From Baylisascaris procyonis (taxonomy: Eukaryota > Nematoda > Chromadorea > Rhabditida > Ascarididae): a stretch of DNA of 64,000 bases. The notes beneath the pieces were generated by a model. It made no database searches. It was not told the origin of the DNA and worked only from the letters and a program-made list of their open reading frames with translations. Of the stretch, positions 21,051 to 33,049 are shown one piece after another. How positions within the stretch are numbered: the first letter of the stretch is position 1; each line of letters opens with the position of its first letter. The position numbers were made by a program, and so were the translations under genes. The stretch spans positions 1,073,001 to 1,137,000 of the forward strand of contig JAZARR010000204.1 of assembly GCA_037389465.1 (NCBI GenBank), written 5' to 3'.

Positions 21051-23814
21051 GCAGAAAGGAAGGGGTCACAATGTAACAACCTTAATAAAATCGATGCAGT
21101 AAGATTCTATTTTATACAAACTTGGAATATGTTCGAAGAAAATGAAGTAAGTGATAAAACAAAAAAAAATAGGATGGACGATGAAAAGTTAGCCGAATTG
21201 CGATCACACATTGTTTATCACCTATTCTATATCACTTGAAGGCTTTTTGATATGTATGTGAACGAACGGGATGTAAGATGTCTGTATGTTTGCAGTCATA
21301 TTCAAATCCTGTAATTTCTTTATTTTGGAATTGCCGGCTGCTCCAAATTTTGTGTAATGGATCAACCTTTGGTGTTGATCATTCATGTCGAATCGCATGA
21401 AATCCGGTGAAGTCGTTTTTGAGGTGAAACTGATAGACTGGGGAAAGAGACAATGCATTCGATGCTAAACATAGACACGACAGTGCAATAATACACCATG
21501 AAAATTTAAATTCGCTAGGCTCCATAAAAACAAAAATTTCATTGTTTTCTAAAATAGATCGCAAAAAATAGGCCGATTTTCGTTGATGTCTTCATTCATC
21601 GGTCGCTTCTCTTGCCGAACGAAATTTTGCTTCATTTTTATCGATCAAGCTTCAGCTTCCGCTATTTTCGATTTTTTTGTTGATGAGATTCCGCTTTAGC
21701 CGAATACCTTCAATTAGAATCTGATGACGGTGCTGGCACAAATTCTCGTTCAAACGGTTTTGGCTGTCGACGGAATTGCTGGCTAAAGCAGAACCTCTAT
21801 GCGGAGAAGCGATGATGTCGATACAAAGGAACTTCGATTCTAAAGGGAAATTTCAGTTTTTAGCAACAAAAACTTTACTTTTTCGGCATCCTTCCAGATA
21901 CGACGAAATCGTCTCTCGAAGGAATAGATACAGCCAGTGATTGCTCATGTTTTTCGAAGTGGATTATATTTTCATCTAATCATTTATCGTATCGACTGGA
22001 CGAAAATTACCTCGATTACTGTAGCCATTGCAAACACGATACCATTCACGGTATTTTTGGTGCTTTGTGAATGTGATAGTCCCATGGACAATGTTATAAA
22101 TTGAAGTTAACGAGTGCGAGGAGAAGACGGTATCCGTCCTCTTGGAGAAGACACGAAGGGTTGACGAAATAGGAATGGAGGATTCGGATAGGACGAATGA
22201 TGTGGTCGAAAATATTCCCAGCTTGAGTGCGTAAAGTTAAAGCCACAACCGGCAAAAAACTGAATTTCGGTGAGTATAAGTGCTTCTCGGAATTCGGCCA
22301 TGAAAGCTGTCCACGGTGGAGAAAAAACTTTGACTGATGGCATGTTAAGGTAGTTTTACCTTGATCATCCCATATTCCCTCAGATTTTTAAATTATCCCG
22401 GGCTGGTTCAGATGACCTTTACCCCACATATTTTCTTAGACGTCAAGTCATTTAGGCGCGTTTCCCAACTGTGTGGTCTACCGAGTTTACTATTAAATTA
22501 TTCAGGGCGGAGAGTTGAGAAGCGTTTTTTGTGAAGGGACACCCATAGCCAACTGCATATTTTGTAATGCCAATCCCAGCATCCTTCATTTTAAGTGCAT
22601 AGTGGACGGTGACATTTTTGTTGTTGTTTTCAACACATATTTTTCGCGTATTGGAGGAGGTGATAAGAGCTTGCTAGCTTGGACCACTTTTCTCTCAGAA
22701 GTCAGATGCTGGCTATCAATGAAATCGGCGTGCGATACCTTGTGATGATTGTAGTTCTCGAACTTCTGCTGAGCATGAACTCTTTCAAGTCCCCAACAAG
22801 TGATAATTCGATAGCGCAATGTCCAAAGTGCACGATGAGTAGAATACAGTCTTGCAGTCCGGTTTTTGCATGAAGCTCGAGGTACACTCTGGGGTGTGGG
22901 CCTAGTGTTGAGTTGGAGAATAGAGATTTCGAGACATTTTGAGCGCTTCTCTTTAGACGCTTGCAAATTTCCTTTGCGTGGATATTGACCTCGAAAGTCT
23001 GAGTGTTGTTGGATTAATCCCAGAACACCTTGTCGCGCAAGTACCTGAGGACCGATTGCATCAGTTTCTGATTGGAGAGATCGAACTGTGTTAAGCTGGC
23101 GGACTTTCGTTGTTCAGGAGCCAATTGGCGTAGAGCGTTTTCTTCTCTTCTCCCACCAGAAACTCATCTAAAATAATTGTTTCCTTGAGAAAGCCGTGAC
23201 GCTGAGGTCGCTGCAGTGAACCTTCGCAGATGCCATCACGGGCGGCCCGGTGGTAATCGCTCAGAGCGTGAGGTGTTATTGAGAAATCACTTTACTATAA
23301 TACATGTCATAGAGGTAGCGAACGATGGTACCTCGGGTATTTGCTGATGCCTTCTCCAAATCCTTGATGCCAGAGTTTGGAGCAGTTCTAGCATATGGCG
23401 CCGGACACTTTCGCTTCAAGACAACTGGTTGGACAGAGCGAGACACGGCACTACTGCTGGTGTTGTCCTCATCGAAGCATTGGGACCAGATGCGTGCCTG
23501 CTATCAGTAGCGGTGCCAGTCCGCAAAGCAGGATTGCAGCACCCGATCGTCTTCTTTCAGTTGGTTTAAAGCTTGTGCTCGTAGAGCCTAATCTTTCGCG
23601 GCGGACTTCATTCCAGTTTGGTTTACTGTAGTTCCTCCAGCTGCCTAATACCCAGCCACAACGTCCTCCAACATTCTACAACATCGGACCAGTTTGAAGG
23701 AGCGAAACTTGAAAAAGCAAAACCTATTAATGGCTTATGACGCGAAGCAATATTTATATGCGTCATAATCGGCTCATTTTCACGTATGATTCACTAAACA
23801 AATCCGAATTGCTG
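21051..23814 (-). other. Spacer between copies 1 and 2 with decayed minus-strand coding-like sequence
   Basis: No intact gene. On the minus strand about 21564-21379 reads a short signal-peptide-like frame (FSWCIIALSCLCLASN) that ends after 61 codons. Around 22343-22020, 22966-22586 and 23630-23330 longer stretches are open but broken by stops and frame changes. Part of this (about 22100-22260) aligns with 32300-32560 next to copy 2. It could be a relic of an old gene or mobile element. No reverse transcriptase, integrase or transposase motif was recognised, so no class is assigned. Confidence 0.35.
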
Positions 23815-24891
23815 TTGCTCAATTCTAGCGCATAATTACAATCACTGTTGCGTTTAGCCTCTTCAGGTAGACGGTCGTTTCGTTTTACTATTTACTGCTT
23901 TACGATTCTCTTATCAAACTTTTAAATTTTTTTTTTTTTTAGAAATTCTGGTGATTGCAACTACGGTTTAACGCGAGTTTGCAATCAATTGTGGAATTGC
24001 ATATGCTGATATGATTGGTGCCTTAGTGAATTCGCGAATTTATGTGTCTCTTTGTCCATCCGTTAGTGTATGCATTCTTTCATTACTTCGTTTTGCGGCT
24101 GATTTTTCATATATCGACTCCGCCGCAATTCATCTGTGTCATACTTTCTTTTAGGAATTTGGAAGGTTTGTCTTTCATGGAGTTGGATGCTATGAAGGTA
24201 AATAGTTTGCGGTAGCTTTGTACCGCAGGTAACGAAAGCTGCGCTAGCGATTTGTCGTGTGTCGAATCCGGCAAGGTGGCCTCGGAATCTTAGTACTTTT
24301 ACGATTCATCCTATCGCTGATCCACTTACACTTTATAAAAATATTCTAAAACTTAGAATTAGATCTCAGTTTTTGACTCGATAAGCAGTCGGCCGTGATA
24401 TTCTAACGTTTGAGAGGTTTCCGCCTCAATTATTTGCACTGCGCTCCAATGCTCCTATGTATATGTTTTACTGCATTCTACTGCAAATAAAGAAAACGAC
24501 GCATAGTATCCTCCACTCTACGTTGAATAGATAAGCAATTGACCGAGTTCATTTACCTTACATGCTTGTCTCAATTTGTGATTATCGAAGTTGTGATCGG
24601 CTTGCTGTCAGGCAGATGGACCATAGCCATCTCCCCGTCTCATCGCAACGATGATTGATCGTTATGTAAGTGTCGACGACTCTTATTCCCATCTTGCAAA
24701 GTTAGCTTTATTGCAATAGCCATGTTCTTGACACAGGACGAATATTTTTTCAGTTGTTCCGTCTTTGTCGATTGAGCCGAAAAAAAGGCATGTACTCGCA
24801 TCCGACTTAGATATTATCTATGATTGCAATAAGCGGCGGCTCTCGAATTGCACTTTTAGGAGTGTTGTGTGGCTAGCGGATAGGGACAAGT

Positions 24892-26707
24892 ATGGAAGAG
24901 TCGCGCGAAATTCCGCCCGAGAATACGAGTGGAAATAATAAGAAAGAGCGCAAGAAATCAGCATCGAAACAGGGACCATCGTTAAGAACGGCACTGTTCA
25001 CGTGTATCACCACTAGACAGCTAAAGGTGGTGCTGAATCTATGCCATGAGGTTTGGCCTCGTAATGCCTAATGTTTTTTCTTATTTAAATGAAGCGAAAA
25101 TGCGGATATTGGTCGTTTTATGATTTACCTGTTAAGTTTATGCTATCTGCGGACTTAAGCTATAAGACGGATCGACAGAAATTTCGAATATGGAAAGTGA
25201 AAACAGCTGGCAGTTTCACATTTTTTGAACGTCAGTTTGAGATTCAGCTTCAATTGCAGCTAGAAAAAAGAAGGGCTTCAGGATGCAATGATGGGGATGC
25301 AAACATTGAGGCTCTTATCAATTCTTTATCAAAAAAGAAAGCAACCAAAAGAGTTAAAGGTTCCACCATTTCAAGATCACGTTCGCGTCCTCGCAAGAAG
25401 CACCCGGATGGTAAGTCATTGCCTATAGCGCATTCCTTTCGTCTCATGAAAAACTTTGGTATCGTCGCCCAATCGCCGTTCTCTCTTTCGTTGATGAAGT
25501 CGGTCGTCGTTTTCCCATGAGTATATACTAACTTCCTAGCAATAAGACGATAATGTTGTAAAAATCTTATCATGAATGTCACTAACAGATAATGATGGAA
25601 AATGCTCTCAGGATTGCTTTTTTTTGCAGCCATTTTACTAGAATATCTTTGTATACTATAGCAGATGTGTTTTTTCAAAACGCAACATATTTGCCGCCAT
25701 TATTGATATCTATATGGTTTGGGAAATAAACTCGCAAAAACGTTGCAAAAATTTTATTTCTCTAATTTTTTAAATTTTTATTTTAAGTATATTTATTTTG
25801 AAATTTTTAAGTATCACTGTTGAATTCACATAGATTCATTACCCTGCTTACTGTTTCATTGTTGCATTTGTTGCTGCATATGTCTCAAATCTTCCCATAT
25901 ATTACGACGCCCTTTAGCGATAGCTTTTCTTCCTGTTTTATTTTTGCGCCTTATATTTATGCATTTGCTTCTATTCCGAAGCTTTCCTATACTTATCAAT
26001 GAAAAGAGCATTTTTGACGCATTATACGTTTCGTCGATGGGCTAGGCAATTGCATATCCTTAGCGAAAAGAGGTCCAAAAGGTCCACCAATCACCGAAAA
26101 GTGGTTTCGGGATCTACATGAGAATTTTGTGATACTGTAGAAAACGGTGATCCCTTCGATTATTCTGCCATACTGTAGAAAATTAAGTGAGTGTTTTTAT
26201 ATTACTGACGTCAACTGCTTTTATTGCTTTCCTCCATACTCAAATGGTGATCAAACGACATGCCTTGATGTGCGGAAGGGCAATGGCGCTGAACTGTATT
26301 ACGGGAATGTAATGTTCGCTGAGTTATTTCGATCCTATGCACAATTGCAACTACCCACTACCAATGTAATTTAACCGACCCAAATTAGAGGTGAATCAAA
26401 CCGATATTTCTGCAAGATGGGAGTTGAAACTCGAAAACCATGAGATGATCTGTGCGCTATGGACTTCAAGATGGGCTTAATCCAGCCTGTATTGCTTATT
26501 TGCTATCTTTCTGCATTTTATTTAATCGCTTATTAGATTGCTACGTTTTGTTATCGATGTGCCAGATGTATGGGAAAATAGATATTCGTATGTTTATAGG
26601 AGCATTGGAAGTGAAAGCTAATGAGAAGGGTACGATAGAGTTCGACGTTGCATCAATCACCATAGGATCATTCGTTGTATGTGCATACTTTCAAGTTTTC
26701 TTTACTT

Positions 26708-26742
<35 letters not shown>

Positions 26743-27990
26743 TTGCTTTATTTTCTTTTTCTTATGTAATGTTGCAATTCCTTTACGCCATGGGGATTTT
26801 TGTTCTCGATGATACCGTATTTTGTTTGAGGCCCCTACTGGCGAATCCAAAAAGCGCTTTGAATGAGTGGATGATTTGATTGTGAAAGAAAATCTGAGAT
26901 TTCGGCGCCAGCTGTCGGCAGAAACTTCTATATCACATGTTGGTGATTGCTGGGATGGTGCATTCAGTACGGTTAATAATTAAGTGGGCATTTCCGATGA
27001 TCAAAGAAGGGTGATCGTAGATGGGTCTCTGAAGCAGAGGAAATAAAAAATTCAACCTGGAGAGGGAATTGTGTTCGTTTTTGATTTTCACTCGACATTC
27101 TTGACAAGATCGTTCGAAAATATTCTTCCAAATTTTGCTTGCAAAAATATTTATACCGATGAGAGGGAAGTTTTTCCAAGTATGAGTCATTTTATTTCCG
27201 AAATGGATTTCAAGTTTTGTTCCAAACGTCTTTTTGTCTGAAGTCTGTCGCAACCAAAATTGGTGTCAACTAACTATGTGATGTTCGTGCTAAATTTTTA
27301 GGGGGTAGCTGGCAGCCGATAGGTTTGTCCAAGTTCATTATAGTCTAATTGGTTCACATATAAAATGCATGGTTGAAGTAGTTGTCACATGCATTGCTTT
27401 AAACGCTCGGAATAATCTAAAATTTTTGCATAAATTTAGATATTGTACATTGATGACTGTTTGTTGTTTTGGCGTGACGACTGCAGAGAATTATAGATTT
27501 GTTGGGGGGTCTAATATGGTTTTCATGAGATTCGGCGTATAGTCAAAGGAAAGGGGGGGATAATCTAAGGTGAAGCTGAGTTTCAGCGAAATGAGTTGAT
27601 ACCACAATGTTGAAATATCCAACTTTATCCGGTTCTTAGCTATACAAGAACAGCGAAAATAGGTCGATGTGTAGTCTTGATAGCTACTGATATTTAGATA
27701 TTTAGGTGAACGCAAATCATATATCATCAAGTTTGTTTGTGCGTGTTTTCTTTGCGACAAGCATGATGACGTATGACTTCTATCATAACAGTGGAAATAA
27801 TCGCTATAAAATTGGCTATTCGATTCCATTCAATGATATTGCATCGATGACTTTTTTTAGAAAAGCCGTTTATTTGAACGTAGGTTTTATTTATTTATTC
27901 ATTTATTTATTTGCTTATTTATTTATTCATTTATTTATTTGCTTGTTTATCTATTTATTTATTTGTTTATTTATTTATTTATTTGCTTGC

Positions 27991-28033
<43 letters not shown>

Positions 28034-31000
28034 TTCATTTATTTATTTTTAACATCCTGAGGTGACTCAGCCTATGCTTGAATACCTTTATGATATATTT
28101 ATTCATATGACTGTTATCAGGACATAAGCTTATGCTTAGGTTTATTCGAATATTGAGAGAGAGTTTAATTTTGCTAATAGCTAAAGCTGCGGAGTTACCT
28201 TCCTTCCTTATACTCACGCATAACGTACCCGAACTACTAAATTGTTAGTGCAACGTTCATAATTCAAAGAAACCACATCCCCTATCCTCATTCCGGAGTG
28301 CAATAAGTCCTCTGATTAGTTTTTAGTGATTTGGTGGGTAACAACCCTTCCGTGAGGTAGAAAAGTCGTGGGCTTTGAATTTTGAAAGTTATGAGGTAAG
28401 CTAAACAGTAAAATTCATTTGTTGTAAACGAGATGCCATTATCGTCGATAAGAAGACAACTAATTGCAGCTGAAGAATCCTGCGAAGCAAGAGTATTGCT
28501 ATTTAGATGCAACCACTAATGGAGCAGTGGATTCGATGACATCGTTGTATGATGCGAGCGATATTGACGTTTCCGAAGGACAACGCCAATCATCCCTTTT
28601 GCATGTCATTCGTCTAAGGAGGTAGACGTTCTTTTACGTGGATATCTAATGTTTTAGTTTCAAATATTTCTAGAAATTTGCCTCATGGAAAAGCTGTCGT
28701 GGCTGCATCATGTCTGGGTGTGTGTATGAGTATGTATTTGTCTATGCGTCCTTTGTCGTTTTGCCAAAGATATACATACATATTATACAGGTAGTTGCTA
28801 TATACTATACTAAATATGCATATATACCATACAGGTGGTTGATATATACTATATACTATACAAGTCTTGCCTATACTACACAGATGGTTGTTCACCTAAA
28901 GTATCAATGCATCATTCCTATATTTAATTATTTGTTGATACCGGTTTGGTCGAGTGAGGGGATTATAAAATTTCATATCACAGTCGATTGTCTAGCATGC
29001 CTCACCATATGTTTAAAACAGCGCAATGTATTCAGATGGAGCAAATATGATATCATGATCCATATATGCAGCTATATCAGATAGCACATATTTCGTATCA
29101 TTTCTTTTCATTGTTGGCAATCACAATAATTGCATATAGAATTGAAAACGATCACCACTCCTAAGCTTATCATGAATTGTCACATCACGAAAACAAAGGG
29201 ATTTTTCTCAAATCTTGCTTTCTTACACCACCTTTTTCTTCCACCATTGTCATCAGAGAAGGCTTATCAAGCAGTTGATATTCGACCGAATTTCTAGAGG
29301 TACAACAAGTACATGGGAAGAAGCTCTGCTGAGAGGGAATCGTACAATATTTGAGCCGCTCATTCGTGTGAATGCACAAACTGGGTTATCCACTATCGGT
29401 GCTCAATCAACCGTATGCATTCCACAAATGACAGTCTTGGAACAGATGCAGCCAAATTCGTTATCATCGCTTAGTGGCGAATCCATAAAAAGTCTCGACT
29501 TCGATCACCGCCATTCTCTGCAAAAATCGAGAGCATTCGAACCAATTTGCAATCCCACGATGGGATTACTTGATTCGGCTACTTTGAGCAACGTGTTGAG
29601 TGCTGAAAATAATCTAGATGGAGTAAGTTTCGGTTATTTGCTTACTTTCAAGTCAAGGTGCTAAATTTCCGCTTCACTCGCCTAGTAGTCCAGTTTGGTA
29701 TGATATTAAGAGGATATTCTGAAGTGTTTGCTATTCGAACGGGTATACATGAGAGATTTCAAGGGAAGCACGCCTATGAGAAAAACAAAAACGAGATGTA
29801 GGCAAATTCAACGGAAGTCTCGATGAAGTAGATGGTATATCTGATCGCAGGAGTATTCAAAAGGATGGAGTCTTGAGATGCCCTCCATGATTGAAGAGGA
29901 AAAAGCAATTGTTTAGTTTTGAATTTTATGATATGAAGGAACAAGATTATTTAGAGCGTTTGATGATACAATTCCTTACATGGAACCTCTTTTTTTTTGG
30001 GGGAAGAAAGATATGGGAAGATGCAAGGAAAGGATTGAAGTAGGAAAAAGATTTTCTCAGAATTTAGGAGAATTTTCCCATTGATATAATAGAAAGTGGT
30101 TGTTTCATCATTTAAAATGATTTCATTTAAATTTTTCTCGAAATGTGCGATATTTTCTTCACAATTTTATCGAGCCAACACTTCCTGAATGCAATTGTTC
30201 CAATGGGCCAAGTATATTGGCAGGCTGACAAGCTACTGGCGGCGGTATTCGGGCTAGGAAGGTTTGGTGTTTATGAAGATTTTCGGTGAGCTTGGGCGTC
30301 TCGTATGGATTACTTACCACCATCCAAAAGTTCCTTTCGGAGGCTATAATGCTACCGATACTACATCCATTAGCTAAGCTTAATGGATCGTTGTTCATTC
30401 AGCCGCTCATTACGACGTTCAGAAACGAGAGTATTCCGCCGAGTGCAGACTGCAGCTTTAGCTTAGATGGCAGTTACGAATATCAAGTCTATCGCGACGA
30501 AATGAACGACACGAGGGAAATAGGTATTTTTCTGCACATCACTAAATATTCGTTTCAGGCATGGCCACTACTTTTTTCAAAAAACTTATGTTTAGGAATC
30601 GTATAGGTAGAATTTTGCTCTTCCGGAAATTTTGCTTTTTTTCCGGTCACTCGAGGTATGAATGGGTTAGATTTCGAACGTAATGTCGAGTCGCGAAATG
30701 ATAGAAAAAGCGCAAAATTTATAGTGAGAATGGTATGTATCAATTTTTTATTTACTCTCATAGATATGGTTCTAGTTTACTTGAATTGACCAGTTTAATG
30801 GGAGAGGAATCTCTGTCAGGGCCGTAAAATCTGAACATCGTATCTCTCGTTTTCCGTTTATCATTCAAACTTATTGATGAAGACCGATAAAATCTGCAAT
30901 CAGCGAGGAGTCAAAATGGAGTTGGAGAGTTCAGTGAACTGTTTCGCTGATATGGTTGAAACTGAGTTGATTGGCGCTCATGCTTTACCAATTATTTGAC

Positions 31001-31374
31001 ACTCTAAGGTAGGTGAATTAGAATTAAACGTAATTATGAAAATATAGAAAAGTGCTATCTCAGAGCCATTGAGCTATAAGTAATCTTATATAACCATTTC
31101 GATTGTGACAGGTGAAGAATCGTCTACGATACAGACTGGACCAACAGAGATGGAACGTTTTGAAGTGATTATTCAGAGACCTGAAGATTTGCTTTATAAT
31201 AGAAATATGGTGATTGGGATGGACGCTGAACACCGGAACGATGCATACACGAATAGAATGCAACGTTCGCATGCGAATTCGAATCATGAGCTGCACAAAA
31301 AGGACTCATTCTATTGGCTAGGTGATGTCGATATGGATGCACTAGCTGTGAACTCCGATTCTAATAGCACTTAG
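24892..31374 (+). CDS. Unidentified nuclear-type protein, tandem copy 2 (exon 7 disrupted or altered)
   Basis: Exons homologous to copy 1, in matching phase: 24892-25050, 25260-25410, 26600-26676, 27706-27879, 28470-28621, 29298-29622 and the last, 31112-31374, ending ALAVNSDSNST and a stop. Exon 2 is nearly identical to copy 1; exon 4 keeps MMTYDF and DIASM but differs at many other sites. The acceptor of exon 7 is lost: copy 1 has TTTGCAG where copy 2 has TTCACAA. In the exon 7 region (about 30170-30523) the 5' part reads in one frame until a TGA at 30287, while the conserved KFLSEA segment is in another frame and carries about 50 extra codons before a good donor at 30524. Either this exon is re-spliced in a way I cannot resolve, or the copy is becoming a pseudogene. 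Confidence 0.6.
26706..26744. repeat. (TTTA)n microsatellite in intron 3 of copy 2
   Basis: About 10 TTTA units starting 30 bp after the exon 3 donor at 26676. Copy 1 lacks an array at the matching place. Confidence 0.9.
27885..28050. repeat. Long (TTTA)n-type array just after the exon 4 donor of copy 2
   Basis: About 165 bp of TTTA units with TTCA, TTTG and CTTG interruptions, beginning within 6 bp of the donor AACGTAGGT. Copy 1 has a single TTTATT at this position, so the array expanded after the duplication. Confidence 0.9.
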
Positions 31375-32298
31375 TACGTCGTTCGAGAACTCATTCCATA
31401 TGGCTGCACCCTTACAGTCATAGCAAATACTATTTTAAATCTATAGCTAGTTTCCTAAATTCCATTCATTCAAAAAATTTCTTCGAAAACGTATTACTCA
31501 ACAATTTCGCTTGTTCTTCGACTTCTGGAATTTGATAGTCATGCAAGGTAGATGGCCTTCTTGATTCTTGATTCTAAGAACAAATTTTAGAGATGTCGTC
31601 TGAAGAAATTATTGCTGAGGAAGTGAGCGAAAATTTTCACAGAAATTCACATAGTTGATATCTGTTATTAGAATGATATAAAAGGAATACGTCTTCAGGT
31701 GTTATGGGGAAGATTTAATTGTCGTTTATTTCGAGTGGTCATTAACGATTGCTTCAAAGTAAGGGTGTAGTCATGTATGGAGTATTTATGCGATCCTATT
31801 TCTTTTTTTTTTTTTTTTTTTTGATTTCTGAGAGGTTATTATCACTATCGTGGATCTCGTAACCGTTCGTGATGGACGTCGGGGAGGCGTCGTTCAGATG
31901 GTTTCCAAACTCTGATTTTGTATCCTCTCAGGAACTTGAAGCCTTTCAATTTAAGCATCATTGATACCAACCGACGTTTTTGTTCTCGTTACCTCCTTGT
32001 TTGTGTGTAGTTGATTAGCTAAAACAATGCGTTTCTGAGATGTGATCTCTGAGATTCGAATAATTGTTATGGTTACATTTGATTTATACCGGTATCCTGA
32101 ACTATTTCAACTCATCTGCCATTTCAGTATATCACTGTAATGGCCTTGAAAGTTGTCTTATATGTGAAGATGATATAAATATCTAAAAACATAATAGTGA
32201 AGGGATAAGTTTGTGGAAAATTTTCAAGCAACACTGATGGAAGTGCTCGACAGGGAAATGGCTGCCACCATTTATGAAAGTCGTTTGAATTGGGTAAT

Positions 32299-33049
32299 CT
32301 TGCAAATACGATGCTATATGCACGGTGTCTTCGATGTGTCTCGCCAACATCGAAATGAGTGAGGTTGAATGATCAAAACAGTGCAGAGGATATCCACTTG
32401 GAATAGCTTCGTATCGTTGAGGAAACACGAATCGAAGTACTGTCGAAAACGATGATACGGTAGAAAATATTGGCAGTTTGTGTGCTGCAAGATTAAAGCA
32501 ACCAGAATTTCAAAAAATCGCCTCACGAAACGTTTACCTCATAGTTGGAAATTTGCCAAAAAATCGGTATACGGTTCTTATATCGCATTAAATAATAACG
32601 ATTCGTGCAATAGCGGATTCGCAAATAGCCATAGATCCGTCGGAGGTGTTATATCAGTTTTCGCATTTTTTATTTCTTTTTTTTTTTTTTTAACTATCAA
32701 TATATATTTCTGAAGGAATTGTGGCTTAGCAAATCGCTTCTTTGTGTTGTATCTTCTTTCTGCTTCTAATGGGGGTGCGGGGGGGGGTATTTAGTGAACT
32801 TAGTAGTATTGATGTAGATTATTGGCGAACATTTCACCACTTTCTTTGACACCTTCAATTCTTATTTTTCCAATTATTGTTTTCTTTAGAAATGTTGAAC
32901 TATCTTCCAAATATTCGCCGATTTTGTTTCACGTTTTCCATCCGTTTCTCTAAATTTTATTATTGCTTCATCTTCTCGCACTACTTCATTTTGCAAGTGA
33001 GTTCCAGCAATATGAACTCCCACCCCAAACACATATGCCACCACTTTTT
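32299..33049. other. Spacer between copies 2 and 3
   Basis: Begins with the segment similar to 22100-22260 (minus-strand, coding-like, broken) and then has AT-rich sequence and a G-run (about 32769-32788). No gene seen. Confidence 0.4.

Larger units (their letters stand above)
23815..32298 (+). repeat. Tandem duplication unit, copy 2
   Basis: Collinear with copy 1 from upstream flank to 3' flank. The alignment stops abruptly near 32298, where both copies read TCGTTTGAATTGG and then diverge. Downstream of that point copy 2 continues with sequence resembling 22100-22260, so about 2 kb present behind copy 1 is missing here. Confidence 0.8.

Noticed and set aside
22586..22966. Intact transposon ORF on the minus strand
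   Set aside because: It is 126 codons long, no catalytic or zinc-finger motif could be identified and it is flanked by stops; kept only as decayed, unassigned material.
30159..30398. Minus-strand ORF opposite the exon 7 region of copy 2
   Set aside because: No similarity or splice context; homology to copy 1 and copy 3 is in the plus-strand reading.
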